A stretch of DNA of 64,000 nucleotides from Macquaria australasica (lineage: Eukaryota; Chordata; Actinopteri; Centrarchiformes; Percichthyidae). How positions within the stretch are numbered: the first letter of the stretch is position 1; each line of letters opens with the position of its first letter. Where the stretch lies: positions 241,705 to 305,704 of the forward strand of contig SEMN01000596.1 of the NCBI GenBank assembly GCA_005408345.1, read 5' to 3'. Below are positions 49,211-60,312 of this stretch, one piece after another. Below the pieces are notes generated by a model. The model searched no databases. It saw nothing but the letters and a program-made list of their open reading frames with translations, and had not been told where the DNA came from. The translations under genes and the position numbers were made by a program.

Positions 49211-50152
49211 GTACATACGCAGCGCCGAACCATTAAAATAAATTCTAATCACACATCTGTTTTTCACTTTATGTACTGTAGCATTTGCACTTCACAGCAT
49301 GTATCAGCATTTACAAATCTGTACTCGCTGCGAAAATGTGCCTGAGTGGCGTGTACAGTAGGCACAGTTCTCGTATAAAGATGTCAGGGCAGCCACAACC
49401 AGTCACTGTCACTGCCCTCAACACGACTGTCAGCAGAACGTTGAAACCTCTCCTCTGCATAATGCAACACCCACTGCCCTGTCAAACACAACTAACCTTG
49501 TCAGGTAATGTGCATTACCATGGTTACAGTGGTTTAATACAGCTCATGAGCCTCCGGTCCGCGCACGCAATAGAGGAAGCCTTTGTTGTAACATCGATTA
49601 ACATTTAAGATGTTCTATTTTCACCCTCTAATGAGTTCATCTCGCCAATCTGCTTTTAAATGATAGGCCTACTTGTAAAAGCCGCACTTGTTTTGGCATT
49701 TTAGTCAGTCACTGTTTTTAAATTCCTTCTTTTCTTGTCCGTGCACCAAATGATGCATTTGATATGATCAGTCTTAGATTTAATGGGGAATAAAGATAAA
49801 TAGACACACTTATTTCAAGAGAACATTTCACTTTGGCACTGCAGTGATTTATTCGACCTCTACCACTAAGGAAATAAGGTAAGCAAATATACTATTATGA
49901 CTGATAACTATAATGATTCTAAAGGTATTGTGCATATGTTTCTACTTTTCAAAATGGGATACAACCCTTTTTCAACATTTGAGAGCTGGTGTTGCTATGG
50001 TGCAATATCTGTTACTGACTGGAGCAGGTTATAATCATATATCATACAATAATACAAGGCATTAATTCCCAGTTTTTAACAAGCACACATAGCATTGTTA
50101 TTAACCCTGATTTAAGCCTTCTGTCCCTTAACAACATTCAACATTTTGTGCT
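49211..50152. other. Non-coding stretch, nothing firm
   Basis: No gene or bounded repeat recognised. The 107-codon frame at 49285-49608 has chance-like composition. Confidence 0.45.
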
Positions 50153-50240
50153 ATTAAGTTTGTTTTTTTGACTCGGAAAGTGGAAGCTGGCAAGCTAGGC
50201 TAACTAGCATCCACTTTCTGAGCAGAGTACAAACTTAATG
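50153..50240. repeat. Imperfect ~88-bp hairpin (inverted repeat)
   Basis: ATTAAGTTTGT followed by CTCGGAAAGTGGAAGCT on the left pairs with AGCATCCACTTTCTGAGCAG and ACAAACTTAAT on the right, with GCTAGGCTAACTAGC-like sequence at the turn. Arms are about 40 nt with a few mismatches. It could be a MITE core or a small fold-back remnant; a processed small RNA is possible but untested. Confidence 0.65.
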
Positions 50241-53200
50241 GGAAGTGAAGGCTAGTTGCTATTGTACGATGTGACGGAGTGACTGAGTAACGTAGGCAGT
50301 GCTCAAAAGTCCGCTTACAAAGTCAGCCCCCCAGCTTTATAATTGCCTGTGTGGCCATATGTACTGATTTCTTAGCAATTTTAATTTCAGTTGGGCTTCG
50401 ACTGAGAACTGCTTGGAACCCCATAAATGTTTTTATTTTTTTGAGTTTTGAATGAAATATGTTGGGACAGCATCAATGTCTGCTACAGCCGGGGCATGGC
50501 AGAGCATTTGATGAATCTCTGTAGCTCACAAACAGGCCCAAAGTTGAGTTGCCAGCATGTGATCTTCTTCAATCCTTCACTACTCAGGTCAAATACATCT
50601 CACATCTATTTCTCCCTGCTGTAGCTGTCCTCCGTTTCTCTCTGAATCTCATATTTGTTCCATTTCCCATGGTGCCTGTTTTCCTGCATCTCAGGAGTGA
50701 AGCCATTACGTTTTCTCATCCTCACATGCTGTCAATCAGACCAAGTGTTGAGCCTTTGTGCTGAGAGGAAATTTCACACAGACCTGAGATGCAGTGTCTG
50801 GGTAACATTAATGCATCTCTTTTATCAAGAGACTTTTACATCTGTGTTTAGCATCGAGTCTATTTATTTATTCTATGTCGGTCTAACACAGTATTTAACA
50901 TGCACAATCACCAGTTGAACTGTAAAGGGGTTTGTCATCAATGAATGAAATTCTAATCACGACGACGCAGACAGGAAATGAAGTTATGATGAACAACAGA
51001 AAAATAATAAAGAATACAAAGTGTGATCCGTCTTTTCAATATACTCGTATTGGTAGCATTGTAACTGATGAAAGATTTGTAATTTGGTTTTTAAAGTCAT
51101 GAAAAGAATATTGAAGAGGAACATCAATCTAGCAGGAGAACAGTAACAACACATTCATTTCTTTAAATTATTACTTGAATGAGAAAGTTGTTCATTTAAA
51201 GGAACAGTAATGAGATGCAGTAAACCAGGCTAAAATACTGCGTTTGAATGAAATTTTTGGGTGCAATAATTCAACCTTTTTCTTTTGCTTTAGTTTATTT
51301 TGTTGCCATTTTATTTTTCTTTGCTTGGGTTTGCACACATTTAGCTCTTTTGTTGGACAGTTTTTTGTTAACCTGTCCTCCTGCCAGGTTAGAGGTGTTG
51401 GCACTGTGGAGAATTCAAACAAAATTTGATCCCCGCTAAGCATGATGGATGTGTGTGCTCTCTGGTGTGTGTACCGGTAAACAGCACATGAAAAAATCAA
51501 TATGAGCATGATTCCTGATTGTGGTTTTGCCCTTCATTCATTTAGTTTTGCTGTAGGCTTTCAAACAAGGCTGGTTACAGTGTTTTCAGGGCCTGAGGCT
51601 GAATTTGACCCATGACATCTGAACCTCTAGAAAACACACATATAATAGTTTTGATATGAACAATTCCTTTCACCATATATATCCTATTTGAAGTGTATCT
51701 TTACCCAACTCAGACCCTACCATCTGCCAGTCTCTGCAGAGGATCAGAGGGGTAAGAGAGTTTTGACTAGTCAGACTGCAGACAGCTGAGGACTCGCTTT
51801 GTTTTCGTGAATTGTGAGCTCCTGTTGTGTTTTTTTGCGGCTCTTCACAGCTCACAGCATCTTGGAGTAAATGTAGTTTGAGTCACATTCAGGAGGAACA
51901 GATTCAGCCCACAAATATGACACTCAAACCAGAGAGACGACATGAAATGTGAATCACCATAATCCACAACATTTGTTTAACCTTTGTCATTCTACAAATC
52001 CTTTTGTTCTGTTGGTAGTGCTTTGGGCCTTTTGCTTTCATGTATTATTAGACAAACGAATGTGTCTGAGAGTCTTTTAATGTCTCCAGCAACAGTAGTC
52101 TGAATTTCACAGTATTTCCACATGATGGCTGAATCCATTACAAAATGTATTTGTCTCCATGTAAAGTTAGTTCCCGTTAATAATAATTTAAATTAGCTTA
52201 AGTACTGCACAAAGTCATGACAGGCATCCAAACAAAAGCACCCCAGAAGAAATGCATTAAGCACCAAAGGACACAGAAATAAAACAAAATCTGTCTCTCG
52301 CACACACAGTCACCCACACACTATAATTATTGTCAGTAAGCCTTATAATCCTATGCGAGCCACTTCTTATCCTTTATTTGAGTTTATAAATTGTGCATTG
52401 TTTATGTTCATATAATGTGGTTTCTCATTTATTTAAAAATGTGGAATTAGTTTTCTATGGAAATGATTTGTTAAATAAATAATTAGGAGCAGTTTCAGTT
52501 TTTGAATGTGATTTGAATAGAACTACGAGGCAAACAAATTGCCTTGCTGCTGTACAATATATATGTGAGAACTTTTTAGTTATATTTGTTAGAAACTCAC
52601 AAGTCTTAGGTCACCATCCACCATTTACTGCCTGCTTTTTTTTTTTTAAATGACCTGATGTAAACCCCCTCATTAAACCTAGGGTCGGCCCCTGCACTAC
52701 TTCAGTTCATGACTGTTTTTTACAGTACATTACTTTATCATTAAGTTATTCTCACAACACTTTGGAGGCCTCGGAGCAAACTCTGAGCACTCTGAGTAGA
52801 GAGAATGAACTACAGTGTGAGTCATGGCCTCAGTTTGGCCCGCAGCACTTACTCAGAACTTGGCATGGGACCTGTGCACAAACTTATCAATAAGGGGCTG
52901 CAGATTGCCAGCTCAGAACTTTCTTTCCCAGCTGAGTTTTTATATCAATTATTCAGGTAAGGCTTGCGATTCCCTTAAATCTCTGACAGCTGAATTCAAG
53001 GAAAGGCCAAGTAGGGTAATGAGTAAGGAGCTAGGCACTCTGTTGTAGCTACCAACACACGTTATTACTTATTCTGCTTTGACCATGAGCAGTGCAGCTT
53101 AATTTTCTTTCCAATCATACTGTTTTTTTGTGAAATTTAAAAGGTTTGCCCACTTGGATGTTCATAGAAATGTGGGAGGATTAGTAATCCCATGCTGTCT

Positions 53201-54864
53201 CTTCCATACCACCATACACTTTTGCATTGTCTTTTTTTTTTGACATGTAGCCTTGATAGACACAGAGGGGCAGACAGAAACCTCAGAGGACATGCCCTTT
53301 TATGTCAGAGAAAGCTGGAGCTGGAGCGAGAGGAATGCATGGAGGGAAGTGCAGGGCGGTTTGCAGGGAGGCGGGGTGCCACGCTGTGGCAAGCCAAGCT
53401 AAATCTCCACCCTACTTTGTATGCATGCCTACGCTCGCCGGCTATGCATAGTGCAGGAGGAAGGCAGAATTTGTCACCCAGCTCAGGAAATTATTCAGAA
53501 TTAGTCAGACATGTTTGATATCCTGGGATGCATCTGTCATTTATACGCAGTATTTACATACAGGATTTGAAGGGAGAAGAGAGAAAAATAGAAAAATACT
53601 CTAAATGTGTTTCTAAATTAGGTACCATTGAGAAAATAGAGTAATTCTATCAAATTTCAAAGACATTAAACATTTATTTCTTCCTCCTCCCTTTGTGGCT
53701 TATAGGTGAATGGAATAAAAGAGTGTTTACAATTCACAAATTAGATTAATAAACAGCAACTGGTTGCAAAATAAAAGATCATTTTGCAACCACAAAATTA
53801 TCACAGAGATCTAATGGTGATAAAGGGTTTTGGGACACTTGTTGCTTGTAATTTAAAATGTTACTCAAGCTCTATAATCTATTTATTCTCTGCAAATTCA
53901 GCCATTAATGCCTGTAAATGATCCATATATTTGATAGATATTCATGATACAGGAGCAATTTGCATGATTGCAACGTCAATACTGAGGTCCAGCCACCAGT
54001 TATGAATATTTATGCAGATGTCTACAAATAATTGTCAAGGTAACCTCACAGGCCAGGCTCGCGTATGTACTGTGAGCAGCACCTTTGAATGCAAGGCTCA
54101 GTTCAAAGGTAACCGAGGGAGAAGTGCAGGGTATGTGGCAATAAATAAGTGGAATGTAGGGTTAAGATACAGCTGGAGACCATTTTCAATTATTTATTGG
54201 TCAATAACATCATATAATGAAAAAGGTACTTGTTATCAAAAAAGAGCAGAACTTTAACCCTTGCCATCCCACTGGCTGGATGAGATGTGAGGGTAAAATG
54301 TGGGAAGAAGGGACCAATGCATCCTACCTATTAGCCGGGTGCGTACGCAGTCCTTTCAGACCTTTCGTGAAAATACAAAGTTGTTGGGGGTTTTTTTCTC
54401 CTAAAATGTTTGGGTTTATTTTTCAAAGTGAAAATGTGTCCCTCAGAGCTCACATGATAGAGCAATCCTCTTGGACAATAGGGCCCAGACCCGACAGTCT
54501 GCGACATCATCAAAAGGGACTATCTGCAGCTCTTCAGCAGATAATGGGAGGCCCAGGGCAGCACTGCCCTGAATTTCTGGTGATAACCACACATTTCCTG
54601 CTTAAGAGCTGTTATCATTATGAAGTGGAATACACTTGGATGGAAAAAAACTCAAAGAAACATTTAGTCCATTAAGTCAGACTCCCTTTTCTCTCGTATT
54701 GGAGCTTCTGCAGCATATGTCAATTGATTTATTGTCCAAGACAGACTAGTGTTGTGGTCTCTAGATAAAGCAGAGAATTTGCTCATATTTTTTGCTCATA
54801 TTGTTTTATTGTGAATTTGTTTGAAGTCTGTGTTGTTGAATTATGCCTGTACATCAAGTTTGTA
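50241..54864. other. Non-coding stretch with regulatory-looking blocks
   Basis: No gene is recognised. The 53250-53470 block is GC-richer than its flanks and contains the 108-codon frame 53192-53518 without a recognisable domain. 53880-54140 is described separately. The 152-codon frame at 54217-54675 shows no family pattern and is not flanked by strong splice sites. Confidence 0.45.
53880..54140. promoter_or_regulatory. Candidate enhancer: octamer site plus convergent TCF/LEF-type sites
   Basis: An octamer ATTTGCAT lies at 53958-53965. Downstream, ACCTTTGAA (54081-54089) and TTCAAAGGT (54102-54110) form a perfect 9-bp inverted pair separated by 12 nt, each matching the TCF/LEF pattern CCTTTGWW. 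TATGAATATTTATGCAG lies between them and the octamer. This arrangement suits a developmental enhancer; activity is inferred. Confidence 0.28.
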
Positions 54865-55160
54865 TTGTTAGCTACACTAGCACCATGGCTCTAGGCATGG
54901 CAATGTCAGTCTGTTGGTCGCTCGTTCCACCACTTCGGAAATATCTCGACAATGATTGGATGGATTGACATGAAGTTATAATCATGTACCCCTCAAACTG
55001 AATTGTATTCACTTCGGTGACTCCCTGACTTTTCATCTACCGCCACCATCATATCAAAACATTGTCCAGTACTTTGGTTTATGACCAAATATGTACAAAA
55101 CTAATGACATTCCCACCAGCCTCAGCTGCATTTAAGCGCAATGCACCGCTGGGCCTAAAG
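54865..55160 (+). repeat. Family A dispersed repeat, copy 4 (5' and central parts)
   Basis: It opens TTGTTAGCTACACTAGCACC and ATGGCTCTAGGCATGGCAAT, then CGGAAATATCTCGACAATGA, CTCCCTGACTTTTCATCTAC, CAGTACTTTGGTTTATGACC and AACTAATGACATTCCCACCA, in the same order as copy 2. The GCTAAC-rich 3' part is shortened to CAATGCACCGCTGGGCCTAA. Confidence 0.8.
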
Positions 55161-55725
55161 CTTTTTATCATACTTTGATACAGACATGGACGTGGACAGC
55201 TGCAGACTTGCATGCGGACAACGGACGCGCACTCGCTTCTACAGTATACATACTACAATTGGAGGTCTGCCCAGACACATTTCACTAGAAAACAAGATGA
55301 CAACCTCACAACAGCAAAAAGAAGAGCAAGAAAAGTCAAACAAAGGTGTGTGTGACAGCTTAGCAAGAATAGGACTATATTAGTATAGTATATTGTACTC
55401 GAAACAAGTGTCCAGTTAGCTTTTTCTAGCAGTCGGCGCTTGTAGTGCATACAATTCAAATTTTGTCCCCGTGCTGAACTTCAATGGTGATGAAATTTAC
55501 ATCACAGTGTCGCAACCATGAATTGGCCTTTAGTACAGCTTGACAGAGCCATATAACCTATGTGTTTAATGATAGTGTAGGTGAGGAAAAACAGGTTGCA
55601 ATTGTGGTCGCAGCCAATTTATTCACCAAAGACAGAAATAAAGACAACATGTAAAACATACACTAGTCCTTATCTCTACAGAGTAACAGGAACTTTCTGT
55701 TAACACAGTGATAGTCTAAATCTTA
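55161..55725. other. Non-coding spacer
   Basis: No gene or repeat is recognised. Frames on both strands near 55186-55459 are short and mutually overlapping. Confidence 0.45.
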
Positions 55726-56301
55726 TGCTGTCTCAAATCGCGTACTTCCGTCAGTACACTTACATGCAGTACACTGTGTACACTATGTACTGACTTGTGT
55801 AGTGCGTTAATTTTGACAGTGTAGTGTTGTCTCAAATCGAATACTGCTGTTGTGCGCTTACCGGAAATGATGATCGTAACATTTGACCGCGTCTTCTTCT
55901 TCTTAATGACGGATTGCAACCGGGTGGAGCTTTATTGCCAACATTTTACCGCGATTGCCGCACGCCGAAATATCTGTCAGCGCGTTTGCTCACTTGACTA
56001 CAATTCAGTTATACTAAAAATGAATGAAAAATTAACGTGCTTTTACTTTTAGCTGTAACAATCGCAGCCGCGGCCGCTATGTTCATATGATCGTAGTTCC
56101 CCCCTTCCGCTATGTAGCCAAGATGGCGACCGTTGAGGGTGAGAGGTGTGCAGCGTTCCACGCTCAACTTTCTGACCGTTATGAGTACATCATCCGGGTA
56201 GTCATAGTACACTGCATTGTGCCATACTTGTCAGTGTTAACACACTTATGCACTCAAAATATTAATTGTAAGTACGGAAGTACACGATTTGAGACACAGC
56301 A
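55726..56301 (+). mobile_element. 576-bp CpG-rich element with terminal inverted repeats and a duplicated end
   Basis: Left terminus TGCTGTCTCAAATCG then GTACTTCCGT (55742-55751) is mirrored at the right by ACGGAAGTAC (56274-56283) then CGATTTGAGA (56285-56294). The phrase TGTCTCAAATCG occurs again at 55828-55839, so the left end is duplicated about 100 bp apart. The interior has many CpGs, including GCGGCCGC near 56071, against a CpG-poor background. It also has AAGATGGCGACCG near 56120, which matches a YY1-type site. The frame 56087-56488 crosses its right edge and has no known domain. No transposase remnant is seen. Confidence 0.8.
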
Positions 56302-59300
56302 CTACTGTTCGGCTAAATCAATGAAACAAGCCAGTTTGCTGCTGAATAAAGATCAGGTTGTAGCCTTGAAAGGAACTTGGAAACCATCTTATCAAAAATT
56401 CCTCACTAGCCTGAATCTTCTAAGAATACAAATGAAAAAGTATGTTTTAATTTACACTGATATTACTGCATCCAATCCTGCTTTTTAGTGCGAGTTGAAC
56501 CTCAAAAACCTAAAACATGAATGACCTACTGTAGCCACAGCTGATGGCAACAAGCCTCTGAAGACTTATCTGCACACCAAAGCACTCACATTTTAAACCT
56601 TTGAAACCATATTTATGTTAACCCCCTGAAACCCATCAAATTGTCAACTTAATTTGTTCACTATACAAAAACAGAAAATCCAGCTAATCCACAGCAGCAG
56701 CAGCAGTAACTGAACTGCCATCCACTGGCTTTTAAAGACCCCTGTAAATGTTTAAATGAGAGTTAACAACAAACCAATATGTAAAAGATGCAGATGCAAA
56801 ATACCCTCCATCAAATATGACTGAGAGAAATGTGGTTAACTAGTTTCCTGATTGGCTCTCCTCTCTCACTGGCTGATTATGGCCTAGACCAATGATTTGA
56901 CTTTAAAAGTAACCTTGGAGCAAATCCATCTAGACTCAGTGAGGTGACACTGTGTGCTTTTGAAACTGTGGTAATACAAGTCTCTTGACTGACATAAAAA
57001 TCTACCGAGCAATGATGTGATTATTTTTACATTGTACAAGTTTCCTGTGGTGAAATTGCCTCGCCTTACAGAACATGATGGAGGCTGTTTTTATTTCAGT
57101 CGGTAATGCGGACTTATCGTCAGGACGATGCGTTCCACCACAGCAACCTAGTTAAAATTAAATTTGTCACAGAATTGATACACACATTGTTACAAAGCAG
57201 AGAGATATATTTCTTGTTAAACTTGTGTGATTAATTAATTTCCCATGGGAAACAACAGATAAGACATTTTCCCCCTCTTGAGTGCTTAAAGCCATGGTAG
57301 TTTTATTTTTCAATTCAGCATCTCAGTCGCATGTATCAGTGTCATTCCTGCTTTTGTACTAATTGAAGTTTTATTATAAGTTGATAGGGGCTTGCTTGAT
57401 ACTTTTAATCTGGCAGTACAGTAGGCATTTAGCCACTGAACATCTGCATGTTATTGCTATTTCTCTAGTTCACATTACATTACATTATTTTTGTATTACT
57501 GATCTGATTCTGAATCTATTGTCCTATTCAAATTGCTTCCATTCTCTGTATGGACAAACATCATCATCAGACAAAGCAGGGGAAGCTAAATAAACACTTG
57601 TATTCTCCTTTTTTTTGTTTGCTTCTGCTCACCAAAAACAAATCCAGCATCGCCCCATGCATTTTCTTAATGCTCAATTTGGCTGCAAAGCCTCAGCTAT
57701 AATTACACAGGAAGCACTGACAAATGTCTGACTATGCCCTGTTGAATTGACCAGTGTTTACTTTGGTCTGACTCCTAAAATATTTACAGCCAATGAATAT
57801 GAAAGCAGGAGACGTGTCCATCCCTCTTGCCCCGTGTAGCGAAGACTGGCGCTAATGTAAAATCGTATCATTGAAGGGAAAAACAAAGCAAGGTTATGGT
57901 CAAATGTAAAGTGGTGCAGGGCGCTTAATGTTGGGACATTAGTCTCTGTCAGGGCTTGGTTAGAGGGAGTTGTGTGCAAGGCTGTGCTATCTGGAGAGGA
58001 TCCAGCCATGTCAGCAGGGTGAGAACAGGCTCATTTACCTCTAGTCAGCTGCTGCCTTACAGCACAGGGCCTCACTTAAAGCTCTGGAGGGCTTCGACTC
58101 TGTTGACTCTTCCTATGTCAGACCAATTAGCGGATTTTGACTGCAAAGACAGTGGATTAACTAAATGTGATAAATAAAAATTATTTTTTATCAATGTTGT
58201 ATTTCCATACAGAGCCAAGAAACAGTGGACGCTGAACTTGTTTGTCTTTTGCTGGAAGATCTGGGAGTGAAAGATTAGGACCCCACCAAGAATTCCTTCA
58301 TATTACATCACACACACAATACGTCCTCTCAGATTTTTCAGAATTTATTTTCCATTCACACATGATGTTTTTATTCGTGACATGTCTGTCACTTGTCAGC
58401 CAGAGTTCACCTCCTTCAGACAGATTTGTGTGCAACAGTCCTGGTGTGTTGCTTGAAGGGATTCCACTGTTCTCATCCGAAAAAATATGTTCTGGTGTCG
58501 TGCAAATGTTCTGATTTACATCAACTGGAGGCCATAATGTGATGCACTCCTTTGCGTCAGGCTTGATACCTCAGGTGATTCATCACAATCAATTGTGCTA
58601 TGATTTCTTTATTTTTTCAACCTTAATTCAACCATGTAAAAGTCGCGTCGAGAATGTCTAAAATGTCTTGTTCAAGAAATTCTTGGCGGAGAAGGCAGCA
58701 TCAAGGCTGAAAAGAGTAACACAGTTATTGTTTTTAATACCCAGTATGTTTAAACTTGGAGAAATAAGTTACATAATTAGTTATGTAATGAACAGTAATG
58801 TGTTTATCTCCCCAAACACTTGAAAAGCCACACGTGTCCTTTCCATGCTCTCTTAAATTGAGTGCTTGTGTTTGAAAGTTTGACTACTCACTGACACTGG
58901 CAATTTTGCCAAACTCTACCGTCTCCACCAACAGCATCTCAATTATAACACATCAGAAGATAACAATTTGTCAGGCATATTCTTTAAAATGGAGAAGACA
59001 GAGCCATTCAGGCAGTCGAATTTTAATTTCTGCTTCCAAACACTTCAGAGTTGGTATGTTTATGCTGGACTCCACCGCACCATTATTCTGGCATTAGCTT
59101 TGCAAAAGTGGCCACTGAGAACAATCTGTGAGCAATCTCAATTTACAGAGTAATTGTGTGCAGTGGGTGAGGTTTTGCATAAGAAAGTGCTTGAGAAGTG
59201 GGAAGAAATTTGGCCAATTATTACAATTCCTGTGTGATAATGGTGAGTTTGTTCTTAAGTGGGCGTAATCATGTTCTCCTTGTGGCTGGCAGTTTTACCC

Positions 59301-59859
59301 CTTGCCACCTCTTTGCTGTCTATTTAGTATGTATGCAAATAAATAAACATTATATTATACAATTTTGCTAAAATGGTGCTTAAACCTTTTTTTTTATTAT
59401 TCTAAACAGTACTGAATTGCACTCTCCTAATTAATGTTGTTGTTTTGGTGTTAGTGAGTAAATTAATTATGACAGAGCTCCTGGGAAATTGAGATTCCCT
59501 GTTTCCACTGGAACCATTCGGATGTAATGTTGGCTTTTTCCTGAGAACCACAGAGTCAAGTACTGTGGAAATCTGCATTTTATTTTAATAGCACATTATT
59601 ACCCTTCACAGCGCTTGGGGTTTTGTGAAAAGAACCCTTATGTCACAAAAGTCTTCACATAGTCAAAAGCAAAATATGCTCTCACTAAGTAGGGGGCATG
59701 TCAGCTCTAACACTGTGTGACTATAATTTTTCAGAGTTTTCAAATGATGGTTGGTCTTGTATGGGGAGATTGTTGTGACTGCAGGCGAACTGTTTCTATT
59801 TCAAATTAAAGTAAATGGTTAACCATTGATTTCTATGAGGATACAGGTCAAAACGTAAA
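56302..59859. other. Non-coding stretch, nothing firm
   Basis: No gene is recognised. A (CAG)5 run lies at 56692-56706. Frames at 57363-57593, 57956-58177 and 58242-58514 have no family pattern. Sequence is AT-rich and apparently single-copy. Confidence 0.45.
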
Positions 59860-60312
59860 GCATTTACAAACAAGGTTTTTATATTAACAGTTGATCAAAT
59901 GAGTAGGTGCATATGAAAGGTATTGCTTGTAGTGAAGAACCGTCAGGGAATCATCACCTCACTCTGTGGCTCTCCTCAGCTCTACAGAGCGTCTTTCAGC
60001 TCATAGTTTTCCAGCTCGCAACTTTACTGTTTTGGTTCACTCTCACCCGGCACATCTCGACCCTTGCTACGCACTCGCAACTGCTCAACACTCGCTGGCT
60101 CATCAAGTTGAGACAGTTGAGACAAGTAGAGAGTGGCTTCATTGCGCAGCGATTACCATGGCAATGGTTGAAGCTGCTCTGTGTCTGCTTCATTTGTAAA
60201 TAAGCAACGGTTTGCTAACAAGTTAGCCATATCAACTTGTCATTGTCATTGTTTTGGGCATTTGTTTCTACTGCTTCCAAGTGGCCAAAAAATCAGTTAC
60301 TGCAGGTTTAAG
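59860..60312 (-). mobile_element. Family E dispersed element, copy in reverse orientation
   Basis: Its reverse complement matches 27679-28256: TGTGAAAGG-like GCATATGAAAGGTATTGCTT then GTAGTGAAGAACC correspond to the 28160-28200 end, and CTGCTTCCAAGTGGCCAAAA then AATCAGTTACTGCAGGTTTA to the 27680-27715 end. The inner part is shorter. Two overlapping frames (59907-60203 and 59966-60199) arise from it and are not genes. Confidence 0.7.

Noticed and set aside
54217..54675. 152-codon plus-strand frame
   Set aside because: No recognisable motif and no strong acceptor or donor at its edges.
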